A DNA stretch of 64,000 bases from Lachnospiraceae bacterium. Lineage in GTDB: Bacteria; Bacillota; Clostridia; Lachnospirales; Lachnospiraceae. Below the pieces are notes generated by a model that was not told the origin of the DNA, did not search any database, and saw nothing but the letters and a program-made list of their open reading frames with translations. The position numbers and the translations under genes were made by a program. How positions within the stretch are numbered: the first letter of the stretch is position 1; every line of letters begins with the position of its first letter. The stretch covers positions 1 to 64,000 of the forward strand of contig JAAUZD010000045.1 of NCBI GenBank assembly GCA_014804785.1, written 5' to 3'. Below are positions 43,573 through 51,723 of this stretch, in pieces.

Positions 43573-44484
43573 TCATTCATTGCAAAATTCATTATCCAGT
43601 GAAAATAATTGTGCAATTAAAAGATAACTTTCTAACGCATCCTGTGGAAAAACTGGGTTATTTTTATAATCTAAAAGATTGGATATTAATACCACATCCA
43701 GATACTGTAAATCAAAATCCATTAACCAATAAAGAAATTCTGCAAAATTATAATCAAAAGAAACTTTGTCTTCAAGTCTTTTTGAAAATTCCTCTAAATT
43801 TATAACACCAATCTTTAGAGATGATTGATATCTTTCTTTATCTCCTATTTCATCAATAAGTCCATACTTTTCACATAATCGTTCAATATTAGTATCGTAT
43901 AAATCATCATTATTGATAAAGCTACTAATTATATTCTTTCCATATAATATAAACTTTTCTTTCCCTTTTTCATTCAATTTCATAAACAGTTGGATAATAT
44001 CATTAGTTAAAGCATTAAAATTAGAACTATCTAAGTATAATTGAATAATGCTTATTATTTTTTTGCTAGCATTATTATACATTGTTTCGCCATTTAAAAA
44101 TTTTGCTTTAAAATCCACAATAACTCTATATACATCATAAACATCTTCTATTTCAGAATCATATATCAGATCATAATCAAATTCCAAATATAGCTTCTTA
44201 TTGTCTTTAAAGAGCGTTTGAAATAAACCAATAATATGATGAGGATTTAGCAGATCTTTATCTATTTTCAATTCTTCTGCAATTATTTCTGTTGTTTCTA
44301 TTTTAGGATATCTTTTCTTTTTACCATTTGCAAAGTACGATTTAAATGTATCCCATTCTATTGCATTTTGCAGCTTCTCACTATCATTATAAAATTTTTC
44401 TCTGCTTATTCCTTTTTTTCTTAATAGGTAGTCTAAACGTGAACCAAAATCAAAATCTTTTAATATTATTTCTTTTTTCTCCAT
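43573..44484 (-). CDS. Element cargo protein of unknown function (303 aa)
   Basis: The first ~80 residues (DYLLRKKGISREKFYNDSE...TTEIIAEELKI) resemble a degenerate HTH of XRE type; the remaining ~220 are helical with many Tyr, Asp and Phe and no catalytic motif. It is transcribed opposite to its neighbours and has its own ribosome site (TTGGAG). Placement between a terminator and the replication block suits an accessory or defence-type cargo gene, which is speculation. Confidence 0.65.
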   Translation of the reverse strand: MEKKEIILKDFDFGSRLDYLLRKKGISREKFYNDSEKLQNAIEWDTFKSYFANGKKKRYPKIETTEIIAEELKIDKDLLNPHHIIGLFQTLFKDNKKLYLEFDYDLIYDSEIEDVYDVYRVIVDFKAKFLNGETMYNNASKKIISIIQLYLDSSNFNALTNDIIQLFMKLNEKGKEKFILYGKNIISSFINNDDLYDTNIERLCEKYGLIDEIGDKERYQSSLKIGVINLEEFSKRLEDKVSFDYNFAEFLYWLMDFDLQYLDVVLISNLLDYKNNPVFPQDALESYLLIAQLFSLDNEFCNE

Positions 44485-44633
44485 TTTTTATTTTATCTCC
44501 AAAATTTATGTCAAGGTACAAATTAAATTTTTTATCTTATTTTTTTTCTTTGAATGTCCATTATGAATTTTTTTTTAAACTATATACTAAAATTAATCGA
44601 TCGATTGAAAGTTGAATGAAAGGAGGATTTTAA

Positions 44634-44774
44634 TTGTTTAAAAAAAGTACATTTAAGGGTAGACACAAAAGAAATCATTGCGCTGTACCTAAATACAGAG
44701 TAGATGTACATGTGTCTGCCAATAGCTCAACAAAAAGTAATTCTTCTCCATATTATCATAAGAAGAAAAGATAA
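44634..44774 (+). CDS. Small basic protein (46 aa), TTG start
   Basis: AGGAGG lies five bases before TTG 44634. The product (MFKKSTFKGRHKRNH... ending YYHKKKR) is rich in Lys, Arg and His. It may bind nucleic acid. It is the first gene of the block leading to rep and is followed by a hairpin. Too short for most gene finders. Confidence 0.6.
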   Translation: MFKKSTFKGRHKRNHCAVPKYRVDVHVSANSSTKSNSSPYYHKKKR

Positions 44775-44794
44775 ACAATAATGTTTCACAAATA

Positions 44795-44823
44795 TTTCCC
44801 CGTAGTAAATAGCTACGGGGAAA
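44795..44823 (+). terminator. Hairpin between small basic gene and next gene
   Basis: TTTCCCCGTAG and CTACGGGGAAA arms around TAAATAG. It lacks a T run, so it may be a transcript-stabilising or attenuating structure. Confidence 0.55.
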
Positions 44824-44848
44824 GCCCAAAATTTAAGGAGGAATTTCT

Positions 44849-45190
44849 ATGAGAGTATCAGATATAATTTTAACACCCAAACAGATTTTCAATAACTCTG
44901 CTGACGAAACAGCACTGTTATTAGAAATCAGAAAAGGCTATGCCTATGAGAATGGCAAAGCTACTGACAAGGTAGATCACCACAAATATGATGTGGTGAT
45001 ACCGCAAAATAAATTTGACAAAATAACAGTCAAGATCAGTGGTGATGCTCTTGTAACTAATGAGCAGATTGCTCAAAAAGGCGGATCGCTCAAAGTCAAG
45101 TTCAAAAACTTGACAGGCAAGTTCTATCGTATGTCAAATGGTGAATACGGATTATCTGCAACAGCAGAAGGAATTGAGGTGATTGCATGA
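44849..45190 (+). CDS. Small element protein, possible ssDNA-binding/OB-like (113 aa)
   Basis: Beta-rich protein (HKYDVVIPQNKFDKITVKIS, GGSLKVKFKNLTGKFYR) resembling small proteins next to rep and FtsK-like genes in Firmicute plasmids. An OB-like fold is a guess from the strand pattern. AAGGAGG precedes the start. Its stop overlaps the next start by 4 bases. Confidence 0.6.
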   Translation: MRVSDIILTPKQIFNNSADETALLLEIRKGYAYENGKATDKVDHHKYDVVIPQNKFDKITVKISGDALVTNEQIAQKGGSLKVKFKNLTGKFYRMSNGEYGLSATAEGIEVIA

Positions 45191-45936
45191 GTAACTTTAT
45201 AAAAGAGTTCCAGAAAAACTGGAACAAAAAGAAATATGCACAATGCATTAGCATTGTCCTATTGATAACAGCATTTGCTGTTGCGATTATTGTGGTAATA
45301 TGCTTACTACTTGATATGTTCATTACCTTTATAATGAGCCACTATCAAGAATTGTTCCTTGGGTTTGGCATTTTCTTCTTAGCATTCTACTACATCAGAG
45401 AGCATTTTGAAGAAAAAAAACGCGCCAGAGAAGAACAGCTTGAACTTGCAAGGAAGCTTCAAGCAGAAGCGGATGCCGATACACTGGAACGAAATTATCG
45501 CCTAATCCGCACATGCATATTCTCTGTTATACGGGATATGTCGGATGTATTACAGGTCAAAAAACCTATAAGAGAAGGTGAAATTGATTCCCCAAATCAC
45601 AATGTAGAGAAGTTAAATTTTATTCTCTATCAATATATTGTTTATCGTACCGCATCTACTGTTGATACGGAAACAATACGGGAGATTTTAAGAAAAGAAA
45701 TTGCCCGAAGGTTGGATGCTCACCTGTTTACAGGTGTTACCCAAACTTATTATCTACATGAGGGGCAAACCGAACCAATAATTAGCGTTTATACTGTTGA
45801 GGACAATAATGCCTATTTAACAATCAGTGTTGCGATTGCCGACGAAAATTATTGTCGACATATCCGACAGGGTGTATCACTGAATTTGCTACAGCAGGCA
45901 GAACAGTTGACTCAACCCTCCGACAATGATTTCTAA
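45187..45936 (+). CDS. Element membrane protein (249 aa)
   Basis: Two membrane helices (IVLLITAFAVAIIVVICLLLDMF; LGFGIFFLAFYYI), then a coiled coil (EEKKRAREEQLELARKLQAEA) and a ~150-residue cytoplasmic domain. It overlaps the FtsK-like ATPase gene by 11 bases. Together they resemble a split FtsK/TcpA, with this protein supplying the membrane and coiled-coil part and its neighbour the motor. Confidence 0.65.
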   Translation: MSNFIKEFQKNWNKKKYAQCISIVLLITAFAVAIIVVICLLLDMFITFIMSHYQELFLGFGIFFLAFYYIREHFEEKKRAREEQLELARKLQAEADADTLERNYRLIRTCIFSVIRDMSDVLQVKKPIREGEIDSPNHNVEKLNFILYQYIVYRTASTVDTETIREILRKEIARRLDAHLFTGVTQTYYLHEGQTEPIISVYTVEDNNAYLTISVAIADENYCRHIRQGVSLNLLQQAEQLTQPSDNDF

Positions 45937-46660
45937 AGATGTACCTATTCCAATCCTATTGAATGAAGCGTTATACAAGCTGCATATCAATAGTTGGATA
46001 GCATGGGAGCCATTAAAAGCTCCTCATGCTATCATAATAGGTGCAACTGGAAGCGGTAAGACATATTTTTCAAAATTACTGCTTGGAAAAGCTTCATTGT
46101 ACGGAAGTAACACAACAATCTTTGTTTGTGACTTTAAAGGGGATGATGATTTTTCATTTCTTGATGGCTGTGACAATTACTTTCGTTTTATGGAATGTTC
46201 GGACGGTTTAGAACGTTACTATGACCATTTCCTAAAACGCCAGAATAAATCCACATCAAACAGGAATATGTTAATACTCTTTTTTGATGAATGGGCATCT
46301 TACCTCAATTTCTTGGACAAAAAGAAAGCAGAGGAAGAAAAAAGAAAATTATCTAACCTCTTGATGCTTGGGCGCAGTTTTAATGTCCATGTTATTATTA
46401 GTCAGCAACGGGCAGATGCACAATACTTCTCTACTGCAAGAGATAATTTTAATCTTGTTGTTGGTCTTGGGAACTTATCACCGGAAAGCAAAGATATGCT
46501 TTTCCATGACTACAAAGACCAAATGATTTCCGATTGCAGGCAGGGTGTCGGCTATATGCTGACAAATGGAACTGATTTGGCAAGAATATTAGTTCCGACA
46601 ATCACAAACATGGATAAACTGCACAATACAATAAAATTTGCTGTAAATAATTATACTTAA
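45926..46660 (+). CDS. FtsK/TcpA-like DNA-pumping ATPase (244 aa)
   Basis: Walker A GATGSGKT at residues 39-46, Walker B MLILFFDEW near 115 and the sensor-like VIISQQRAD. This is the core of FtsK/HerA coupling motors that move DNA, shorter than usual and without gamma domain. It probably feeds element DNA to a host or helper conjugation pore. It overlaps the membrane protein gene. Confidence 0.85.
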   Translation: MISKDVPIPILLNEALYKLHINSWIAWEPLKAPHAIIIGATGSGKTYFSKLLLGKASLYGSNTTIFVCDFKGDDDFSFLDGCDNYFRFMECSDGLERYYDHFLKRQNKSTSNRNMLILFFDEWASYLNFLDKKKAEEEKRKLSNLLMLGRSFNVHVIISQQRADAQYFSTARDNFNLVVGLGNLSPESKDMLFHDYKDQMISDCRQGVGYMLTNGTDLARILVPTITNMDKLHNTIKFAVNNYT

Positions 46661-46762
46661 CTACTCTGCCGCACCGCACGAAGTGAAAGGTGTGGCAGGT
46701 GTCCAAGGATAAGTATTACCCTTGGACACTTCTGTAGCAAGTAGCAAAAAGGAAAATTTAAT
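46661..46762 (+). other. Replication origin of the element (circovirus-like stem-loop)
   Basis: GTGTCCAAGG (46699-46708) pairs with CCTTGGACAC (46720-46729) over ten bases; the 11-base loop ATAAGTATTAC holds the nonamer AAGTATTAC (46711-46719). In circoviruses that sequence, in the same position on a stem, is where Rep nicks between the final T and AC. Two GGTGT copies (46689-46703) abut the left arm like Rep-binding iterons. It lies 33 bases upstream of rep. Confidence 0.85.
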
Positions 46763-47767
46763 ATGCCAGAAACAGAAATCAAAAGCAGGAAGTGGCAAAT
46801 TACACTAAACAATCCACAACCAAAAGGCTATACGCACGAAAAGATTAAAGCAGAACTTCATGCATTAAAATCACTAAAATATTATTGTATGAGTGATGAA
46901 ATTGGAAACACACATCACACACATATATATGTCTGCTTTAGTTCTCCTGTCCGTTTCAGCACTTTGAAAAATCGCTTTCCACAAGCGCACCTTGAAAAGG
47001 CATATGGTTCTTCAAACGAAAACAAAGACTATATTTATAAAGACGGAAAATGGGTAAATGATAAGAAAAAAGAAGCAAATCTTGCCGATACTCATGAAGA
47101 ATGGGGAACATTGCCAGAAGAAAGACAGGGCGCAAGGAATGATTATGCTGAATTATACGAGTTGATACAAGAGGGAAAAAGTAATTTTGCTATCATAGAT
47201 GAAAAACCGGATTTTATCAATCAGCTAGAACGAATTGACAGAGTGCGTCAGATCGTACAGGAGGAAGCCTTTAAAGAAATTTTCCGTAACTTAAGCGTTT
47301 CCTATTTTTATGGAGAAACCGGAAGCGGAAAAACCAGAAGCATTATGGAAAATTTCGGCTACTCAAATGTATATCGGGTAACAAATTATAAACATCCCTT
47401 TGACCAGTATCAAGGGCAGGATGTAATTGTTTTTGAAGAGTTTCAAAGTTCTCTCCCAATTAATCAAATGCTGATATATCTGGATGGCTACCCCATAGCT
47501 TTACCATGTCGGTATGCTGACAAAATAGCCTGTTATACAAAAGTTTATATCCTTAGCAATATTGATATAAGAGAACAGTATACTGATATACAGCATCATA
47601 ATGAAGAAACATGGAAAGCGTTTTTAAGAAGAATTAACACAATAAAAGTATTTACTCAAAATAATGCAAGAGAATATACCGTAAAAGATTATTTTGATGC
47701 TTTCCGATATCTGACAGAGAAAGAACTGCAAGAAATTCCTTTTGATAACCATAAGGACGGAAAATAA
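46763..47767 (+). CDS. rep: CRESS-type replication initiator: HUH endonuclease + SF3 helicase (334 aa)
   Basis: Rolling-circle motif I WQITLNNP (11-18), motif II HTHIYV (52-57, two metal-binding His), motif III YIYK (90-93, catalytic Tyr90 with Lys93). The EEWGTLPEERQGARND linker is as in circovirus Reps. Superfamily 3 helicase follows: Walker A GETGSGKT (184-191), Walker B VIVFEEF (221-227), motif C YILSN with Asn266, and RRIN near 288. This two-domain order defines CRESS-DNA virus Reps and the pCRESS bacterial plasmid Reps. It would nick the loop just upstream and unwind. AAAAGGA precedes the start. Confidence 0.93.
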   Translation: MPETEIKSRKWQITLNNPQPKGYTHEKIKAELHALKSLKYYCMSDEIGNTHHTHIYVCFSSPVRFSTLKNRFPQAHLEKAYGSSNENKDYIYKDGKWVNDKKKEANLADTHEEWGTLPEERQGARNDYAELYELIQEGKSNFAIIDEKPDFINQLERIDRVRQIVQEEAFKEIFRNLSVSYFYGETGSGKTRSIMENFGYSNVYRVTNYKHPFDQYQGQDVIVFEEFQSSLPINQMLIYLDGYPIALPCRYADKIACYTKVYILSNIDIREQYTDIQHHNEETWKAFLRRINTIKVFTQNNAREYTVKDYFDAFRYLTEKELQEIPFDNHKDGK

Positions 47768-49057
47768 TTGGTAATATCAGAACAAAACAAAAATACTTTA
47801 TTGCAAATTGTCCTTGAAAAGTATAATCTATCAATAGAGGACGTACTGGAACTAAATGAAGAAATGACGAAAAAGACAGTTATAGATAACCATGTAAAAA
47901 CATTTAGTTCTATATGGCAAGGGAAAAATGGCAGATGGTATACTTATTTACCGGATGATACCAAAACCCCGAACCGAAAACTTATTGCAAAAAGTACAGA
48001 GGAGAAATTACATGATGAAATCGTAACCTATTACAAACGACAAAATGATTCCTGCAATGTCATCAATTTGGAAAATTTTTATCCGGAATGGCTTGATTAT
48101 AAGAAACTACATAGCAATTCAGCTTCATATATACACCGGATTGACAATGATTGGAATAAATACTATTTAGACACTCCAATTATTAAAATACCTATCAAAA
48201 AGCTAACACCTTTACAACTGGATGAATGGGCACATAGTCTGATTAAAAATTACCAAATGACGAAAACCCAATATTACAATATGTCAATCATTATAAGACA
48301 GGCTTTAGATTTGGCTGTATCAAAAGGCATTATTGAAAAAAATCCTTTTTCAGAGGTGCAGATCAAAACAAAAATGTTTCGTTCCAACAGGAAAAAGAAT
48401 GACGCTTCACAAGTATTTCTGATTGAAGAACAACCGCAAATTGAAAATCTGGCGGAAAATGATTTTCACGAAAGCGGATATACTGCTTGTCTTGCTGTGG
48501 CATTATGTTTCCAGATAGGTGTCAGAATTGGCGAACTGGTCGCTTTAAAGTGGACGGATATATCCGAAGAAAAAAAGAATTATCTCCACATTCAGCGTAT
48601 GGAAACAAAAAAGCATACACAAATAGGGAATGGCTCTTGGAAATGTACCGGATATGAAGTTGTTGACCATGTAAAAAGCAGTGCAGGAAACAGAAACGTT
48701 TATTTGACCGTTAAAGCCTTTAAACTTCTAGATATGGTAAAGGCATGGAACAAGGAAAACGGATTTGAAAAAAGCGAATATATCTTTGTTGGCAAAGACG
48801 GGCAGAGAATACATAGCAAAGCCTTAGACACCCGTATCCGTAAATATTGCCGCTATATCGGTATCAATGAAAAGAGTATGCACAAAATCAGAAAGACATA
48901 TATCTCTACACTGATTGACAGCCGGACGGTTAATTTAAACACTATCAGAGATTTAGTAGGTCACGAAGATGAAAGAACAACTTTAAGATGCTACTGCTTT
49001 AACAGACAGACCGATTCACAAACACAAGAAAGCATTGAACGGGCATTAAGCCTTTAA
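47768..49057 (+). CDS. int: Tyrosine-type site-specific integrase (429 aa)
   Basis: SAM-like core-binding domain (about 110-200) and catalytic domain with Arg in GVRIGELVALKW, HKIRKTY (H-x-x-R), GHEDERTT and nucleophile Tyr in LRCYCFN. It starts at TTG 47768 directly after the rep stop, with AAGGACGG upstream. It ends ~95 bases from attR, the usual place for the integrase. It should recombine the tRNA-Gly 3' end with the element's att site. An extra ~50 N-terminal residues are unassigned. Confidence 0.9.
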   Translation: MVISEQNKNTLLQIVLEKYNLSIEDVLELNEEMTKKTVIDNHVKTFSSIWQGKNGRWYTYLPDDTKTPNRKLIAKSTEEKLHDEIVTYYKRQNDSCNVINLENFYPEWLDYKKLHSNSASYIHRIDNDWNKYYLDTPIIKIPIKKLTPLQLDEWAHSLIKNYQMTKTQYYNMSIIIRQALDLAVSKGIIEKNPFSEVQIKTKMFRSNRKKNDASQVFLIEEQPQIENLAENDFHESGYTACLAVALCFQIGVRIGELVALKWTDISEEKKNYLHIQRMETKKHTQIGNGSWKCTGYEVVDHVKSSAGNRNVYLTVKAFKLLDMVKAWNKENGFEKSEYIFVGKDGQRIHSKALDTRIRKYCRYIGINEKSMHKIRKTYISTLIDSRTVNLNTIRDLVGHEDERTTLRCYCFNRQTDSQTQESIERALSL

Positions 49058-49112
49058 AGTATTGGCGTTAGAAGTGTAATCATGTGTAATCAAACTTTTT
49101 TAAACAAAAAAA

Positions 49113-49142
49113 TTGGGAAGTCTTCTAATTAAGGCTTCCCAA
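49113..49142 (-). terminator. Terminator inside the element facing the tRNA gene
   Basis: TTGGGAAG and CTTCCCAA arms with a T7 run on the minus strand. It would end the tRNA-Gly transcript before it runs antisense through the integrase. On the plus strand it may also end int. Confidence 0.75.
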
Positions 49143-49151
49143 CTCTTAACC

Positions 49152-49177
49152 AAGAGCGCGAGACGGGACTCGAACCC
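49152..49177. repeat. attR, 26-bp repeat within tRNA-Gly
   Basis: Exact partner of 41603-41628. It covers the 3' part of the tRNA gene (acceptor arm and T arm) and three bases beyond. Confidence 0.92.
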
Positions 49178-49227
49178 GCGGCCTCGACCTTGGCAAGGTC
49201 GCGCTCCACCAACTGAGCCACTCGCGC
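49155..49227 (-). tRNA. tRNA-Gly (anticodon GCC)
   Basis: 73 nt with acceptor arms GCGCGAG/CTCGCGC, D arm GCTC/GAGC, anticodon stem CGACC/GGTCG with loop TTGCCAA, and T loop TTCGAGT. CCA is not encoded. The gene is intact because the element restores its 3' end. Confidence 0.95.
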
Positions 49228-49513
49228 ATTTTTCATATGTGAGCATTCTCATGATGCTCTATGTTCATCCGTACCCAACGGACAAGTAATACTATACAAT
49301 ATGTTTTTCACTTTGTCAACTTAATTTTAAATTTTTTTATTTTTATTTTTTGCAGTCTTTCTTTTCCGGTAAAATCCTGCCATGATTCCCTGTTTTGCCA
49401 CTTCATTTGAAATACCAGATGATGGCAGAACAGGGAAAGCAGGCAGCTTTTCATCATATCCGAATCCAATCCTCCATATCAATCAGTTGCCTATAATTGC
49501 TTATATAATTGTT

Positions 49514-50836
49514 TCATTCTACAGCATTCTTTTTTTTCACACGGAAAATTCTCCGTAAAGATTCATTGATCCTTTCTTCAGAAAGCGTTCCATTATTTAC
49601 AGCCTCAAGCACCCCGTTATACGCTGTTTCATAATCTTCCGGCATTAGAATCATGTCTGCTCCCGCCTGCAATGCCTTAACCGCTGCTTCATCAGCTGTA
49701 TAATAGTCAGTAATGGCTGTCATATTCATGGCATCAGTAATTACGATTCCTTGATACCCCAATTGTCCTCTTAAAATCTCTGTGATCATCTTTTCGGACA
49801 AAGATGCCGGTGTATTATCCCCCGTGACATTTGGCACTGAAAGATGGCTTACCATCACCATATCTGCTCCCGCATTTATGCCTGCCTGATAGACAGGAAA
49901 ATCAATCGTATTAAAGTCCTCCAGACTTTTCTCCGTAACCACCATTCCCTCATGGGTATCTTCCATAGTATCTCCCAGCCCCGGAAAATGCTTCAGGCAG
50001 GCACTCACCCCGGAATTCTGCATTCCTTCCACAGTAGCGGCCACCATAGGTGCCACCAAATTAGGATCCGAGCCAAAAGAGCGGCTTCCTATGGTTTCAT
50101 TTCCCTCTGCAACAACATCTGCTACTGGTGCAAAATCCAGATTAAATCCATATCCTGAAAGGTAACTGCCAATTATGGCACCAGCTTCCTGTGCAGCAGC
50201 TGTATCTCCTGTGGCGCCGATATCTGCCATATTTCCCACATCATCTGCAAGACCGCTTCCTGCAACACGGCTCACTGTGCCTCCTTCTTCATCCACTCCA
50301 AGAAAAAGATCATTTTTACTCCATCCTTGGGTCTTTTGAAGCATTTCCGTAAGCTGCGCCGAATCTATTATATTTTTAGAAAAATAGATAAGCCCTCCTA
50401 CCGGATGCTCTGCCAGACTTTGCTCTGTAACGTCACCTGCTTTGATTACAGTATCCACACCGGTCAATGCCTCTGGTGTGATGATAAAAAGCCCTGCTAC
50501 CTTATCTTCAAGCGTCATTCCTGCAATAATCGACTCCACTGCTTCTCCCAGATAATCACTTTCCCCTGCTGCCACCACTGATTCAGACGGTGCTTCCACT
50601 ACCGGCGGCTCAGTTTCCGTTTCTGATAATTCCTCCAGCTGCTTCTGTAGCTCTTCTGCCTGCTTCTTATCCTTGACAGCAGCTATAATTTTATTTGCTA
50701 AAACAGTTCCCCCCGCAACAACTCCTATCAGGATAACCACAAGAACCACGTAGGCAATAATCTGGTTTTTTACCCTGCGTTTGCGCCGGAACTCTCTTCT
50801 ATCTGTTTCTTCATCAAATGATTCGCTTTTTGCCAT
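49514..50836 (-). CDS. GH3 beta-N-acetylhexosaminidase-like lipo/membrane protein (440 aa)
   Basis: Basic N terminus, one membrane helix (IIAYVVLVVILIGVVAGGTVLA), an acidic linker, then a NagZ-type GH3 barrel: GVDEEGGTVSRV, CLKHFPGLGDT with the Lys-His pair, DTHEG and the nucleophile Asp in VITDAMNMTAI. It probably trims GlcNAc from muropeptides at the outer face of the membrane. Single gene; neighbours unrelated. Confidence 0.88.
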   Translation of the reverse strand: MAKSESFDEETDRREFRRKRRVKNQIIAYVVLVVILIGVVAGGTVLANKIIAAVKDKKQAEELQKQLEELSETETEPPVVEAPSESVVAAGESDYLGEAVESIIAGMTLEDKVAGLFIITPEALTGVDTVIKAGDVTEQSLAEHPVGGLIYFSKNIIDSAQLTEMLQKTQGWSKNDLFLGVDEEGGTVSRVAGSGLADDVGNMADIGATGDTAAAQEAGAIIGSYLSGYGFNLDFAPVADVVAEGNETIGSRSFGSDPNLVAPMVAATVEGMQNSGVSACLKHFPGLGDTMEDTHEGMVVTEKSLEDFNTIDFPVYQAGINAGADMVMVSHLSVPNVTGDNTPASLSEKMITEILRGQLGYQGIVITDAMNMTAITDYYTADEAAVKALQAGADMILMPEDYETAYNGVLEAVNNGTLSEERINESLRRIFRVKKKNAVE

Positions 50837-51723
50837 TGCTCATTCTCCTCCGTACCTCTTCTATCATAACTTATTTATCTTTTAATTTCCACCAGAAATT
50901 GCGTTGCTTTTACACTTTACGCTGTCACTTGTCTGTAATTCGACATCCAATGCCACAGTTGTGGCTGTCGAATCGATTACCACCATGCATTTTTACACAG
51001 TCACAGCGAAGTGGGTATCAATCTTTTTGATTAATACCCACTTCTAAACTACGCTATCCAATGGTCCTTACCTCTCTTTTCTTTTCTGGATAATGCTCCT
51101 TATTCAGTTTTACTTTTTCTCTTTCGTACTTTTCCTTCTTTTCTTTTGTACGTGTGTACTGTAACGTTTTTTCTTCTTTTGTTCTCCGTTACTTTTTCTT
51201 CTGTACTTGATACGAATTCGAAATCCGCTTTCTTTAGTACTTCATTCTTTTGTACTTTAAAAGCTTAACTCTTTCACATTTCTGTTATTTGATTGGAATC
51301 AAATAACGCATCTTATGTTTTTGGTGGTCCGTACCTTCCTTTCTTTAAGATTATCTATGTGAATTTGTTTTATGAATTTATTATATCTAATGGCTTTTCA
51401 TTTGTCAACACATTTTTTCTTTTTTTTACTTATTTTTTCATTTTTTCTTTTTTATATCTTTTTTATCTGTTTTTTTGTCTTTTATTCTGTAATTTTCTCA
51501 TAATTTTCCAATTTCTTCTATATAATGTATATTTCTTTTTGCAAGCTTCCCCCCAGATTGACACGCTGACAGTCTGTTTTTTTACATCATCGTTATTGTA
51601 AAACTAAAGACCGCACTGTGGCATTATGTATTTTATTTTCAAGCCTCCCTTTCACTCTTCCTCCAATTGCTTTATAATGAAAATATCTTTTCAAAATCTT
51701 ACAATTATATAGGAGGAATCAAC
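50837..51723. other. Long gene-free region with nested palindromes and a pyrimidine-rich track
   Basis: No supported gene. 50938-50973 is a strong stem-loop (ATTCGACA/TGTCGAAT outside, GCCACA/TGTGGC inside), enclosed by CGCTGT/ACAGCG at 50920-51008; next to it GAAGTGGGTAT/ATACCCACTTC (51008-51044). 51100-51260 is C/T-rich with repeated GTAC tetramers. TTATTTGATT/AATCAAATAA forms a palindrome at about 51287-51308. 51410-51540 is nearly all T on the plus strand. It may hold a structured RNA. The end contains the lutC-like promoter. Confidence 0.5.

Larger units (their letters stand above)
41603..49177. mobile_element. 7.6-kb integrated element with CRESS-like Rep, in tRNA-Gly
   Basis: Bounded by the 26-bp direct repeats above. 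Inside are an integrase next to attR, a replication initiator with its origin hairpin, an FtsK-like ATPase, a repressor and cargo. There is no relaxase of MOB type, no type IV secretion gene, no capsid or terminase. It therefore looks like an integrative plasmid or mobilizable element that replicates by rolling circle after excision. Composition is more AT-rich than the flanking core genes. Confidence 0.88.

Noticed and set aside
41603-49177. Element as Tn916/ICEBs1-type ICE or as prophage
   Set aside because: No MOB relaxase, no secretion genes and no capsid, terminase or lysis genes; Rep is of CRESS type.
51100-51260. Purine-rich minus-strand frame encoding a Lys/Glu-rich peptide
   Set aside because: Fifty codons open but without any start codon or ribosome site; bias in base composition explains it.
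51293-51601. 102-codon Phe/Leu-rich open frame in the T-rich region
   Set aside because: Hydrophobic residues come from poly-T; no ribosome site and no turn or charged residues as expected of real membrane proteins.
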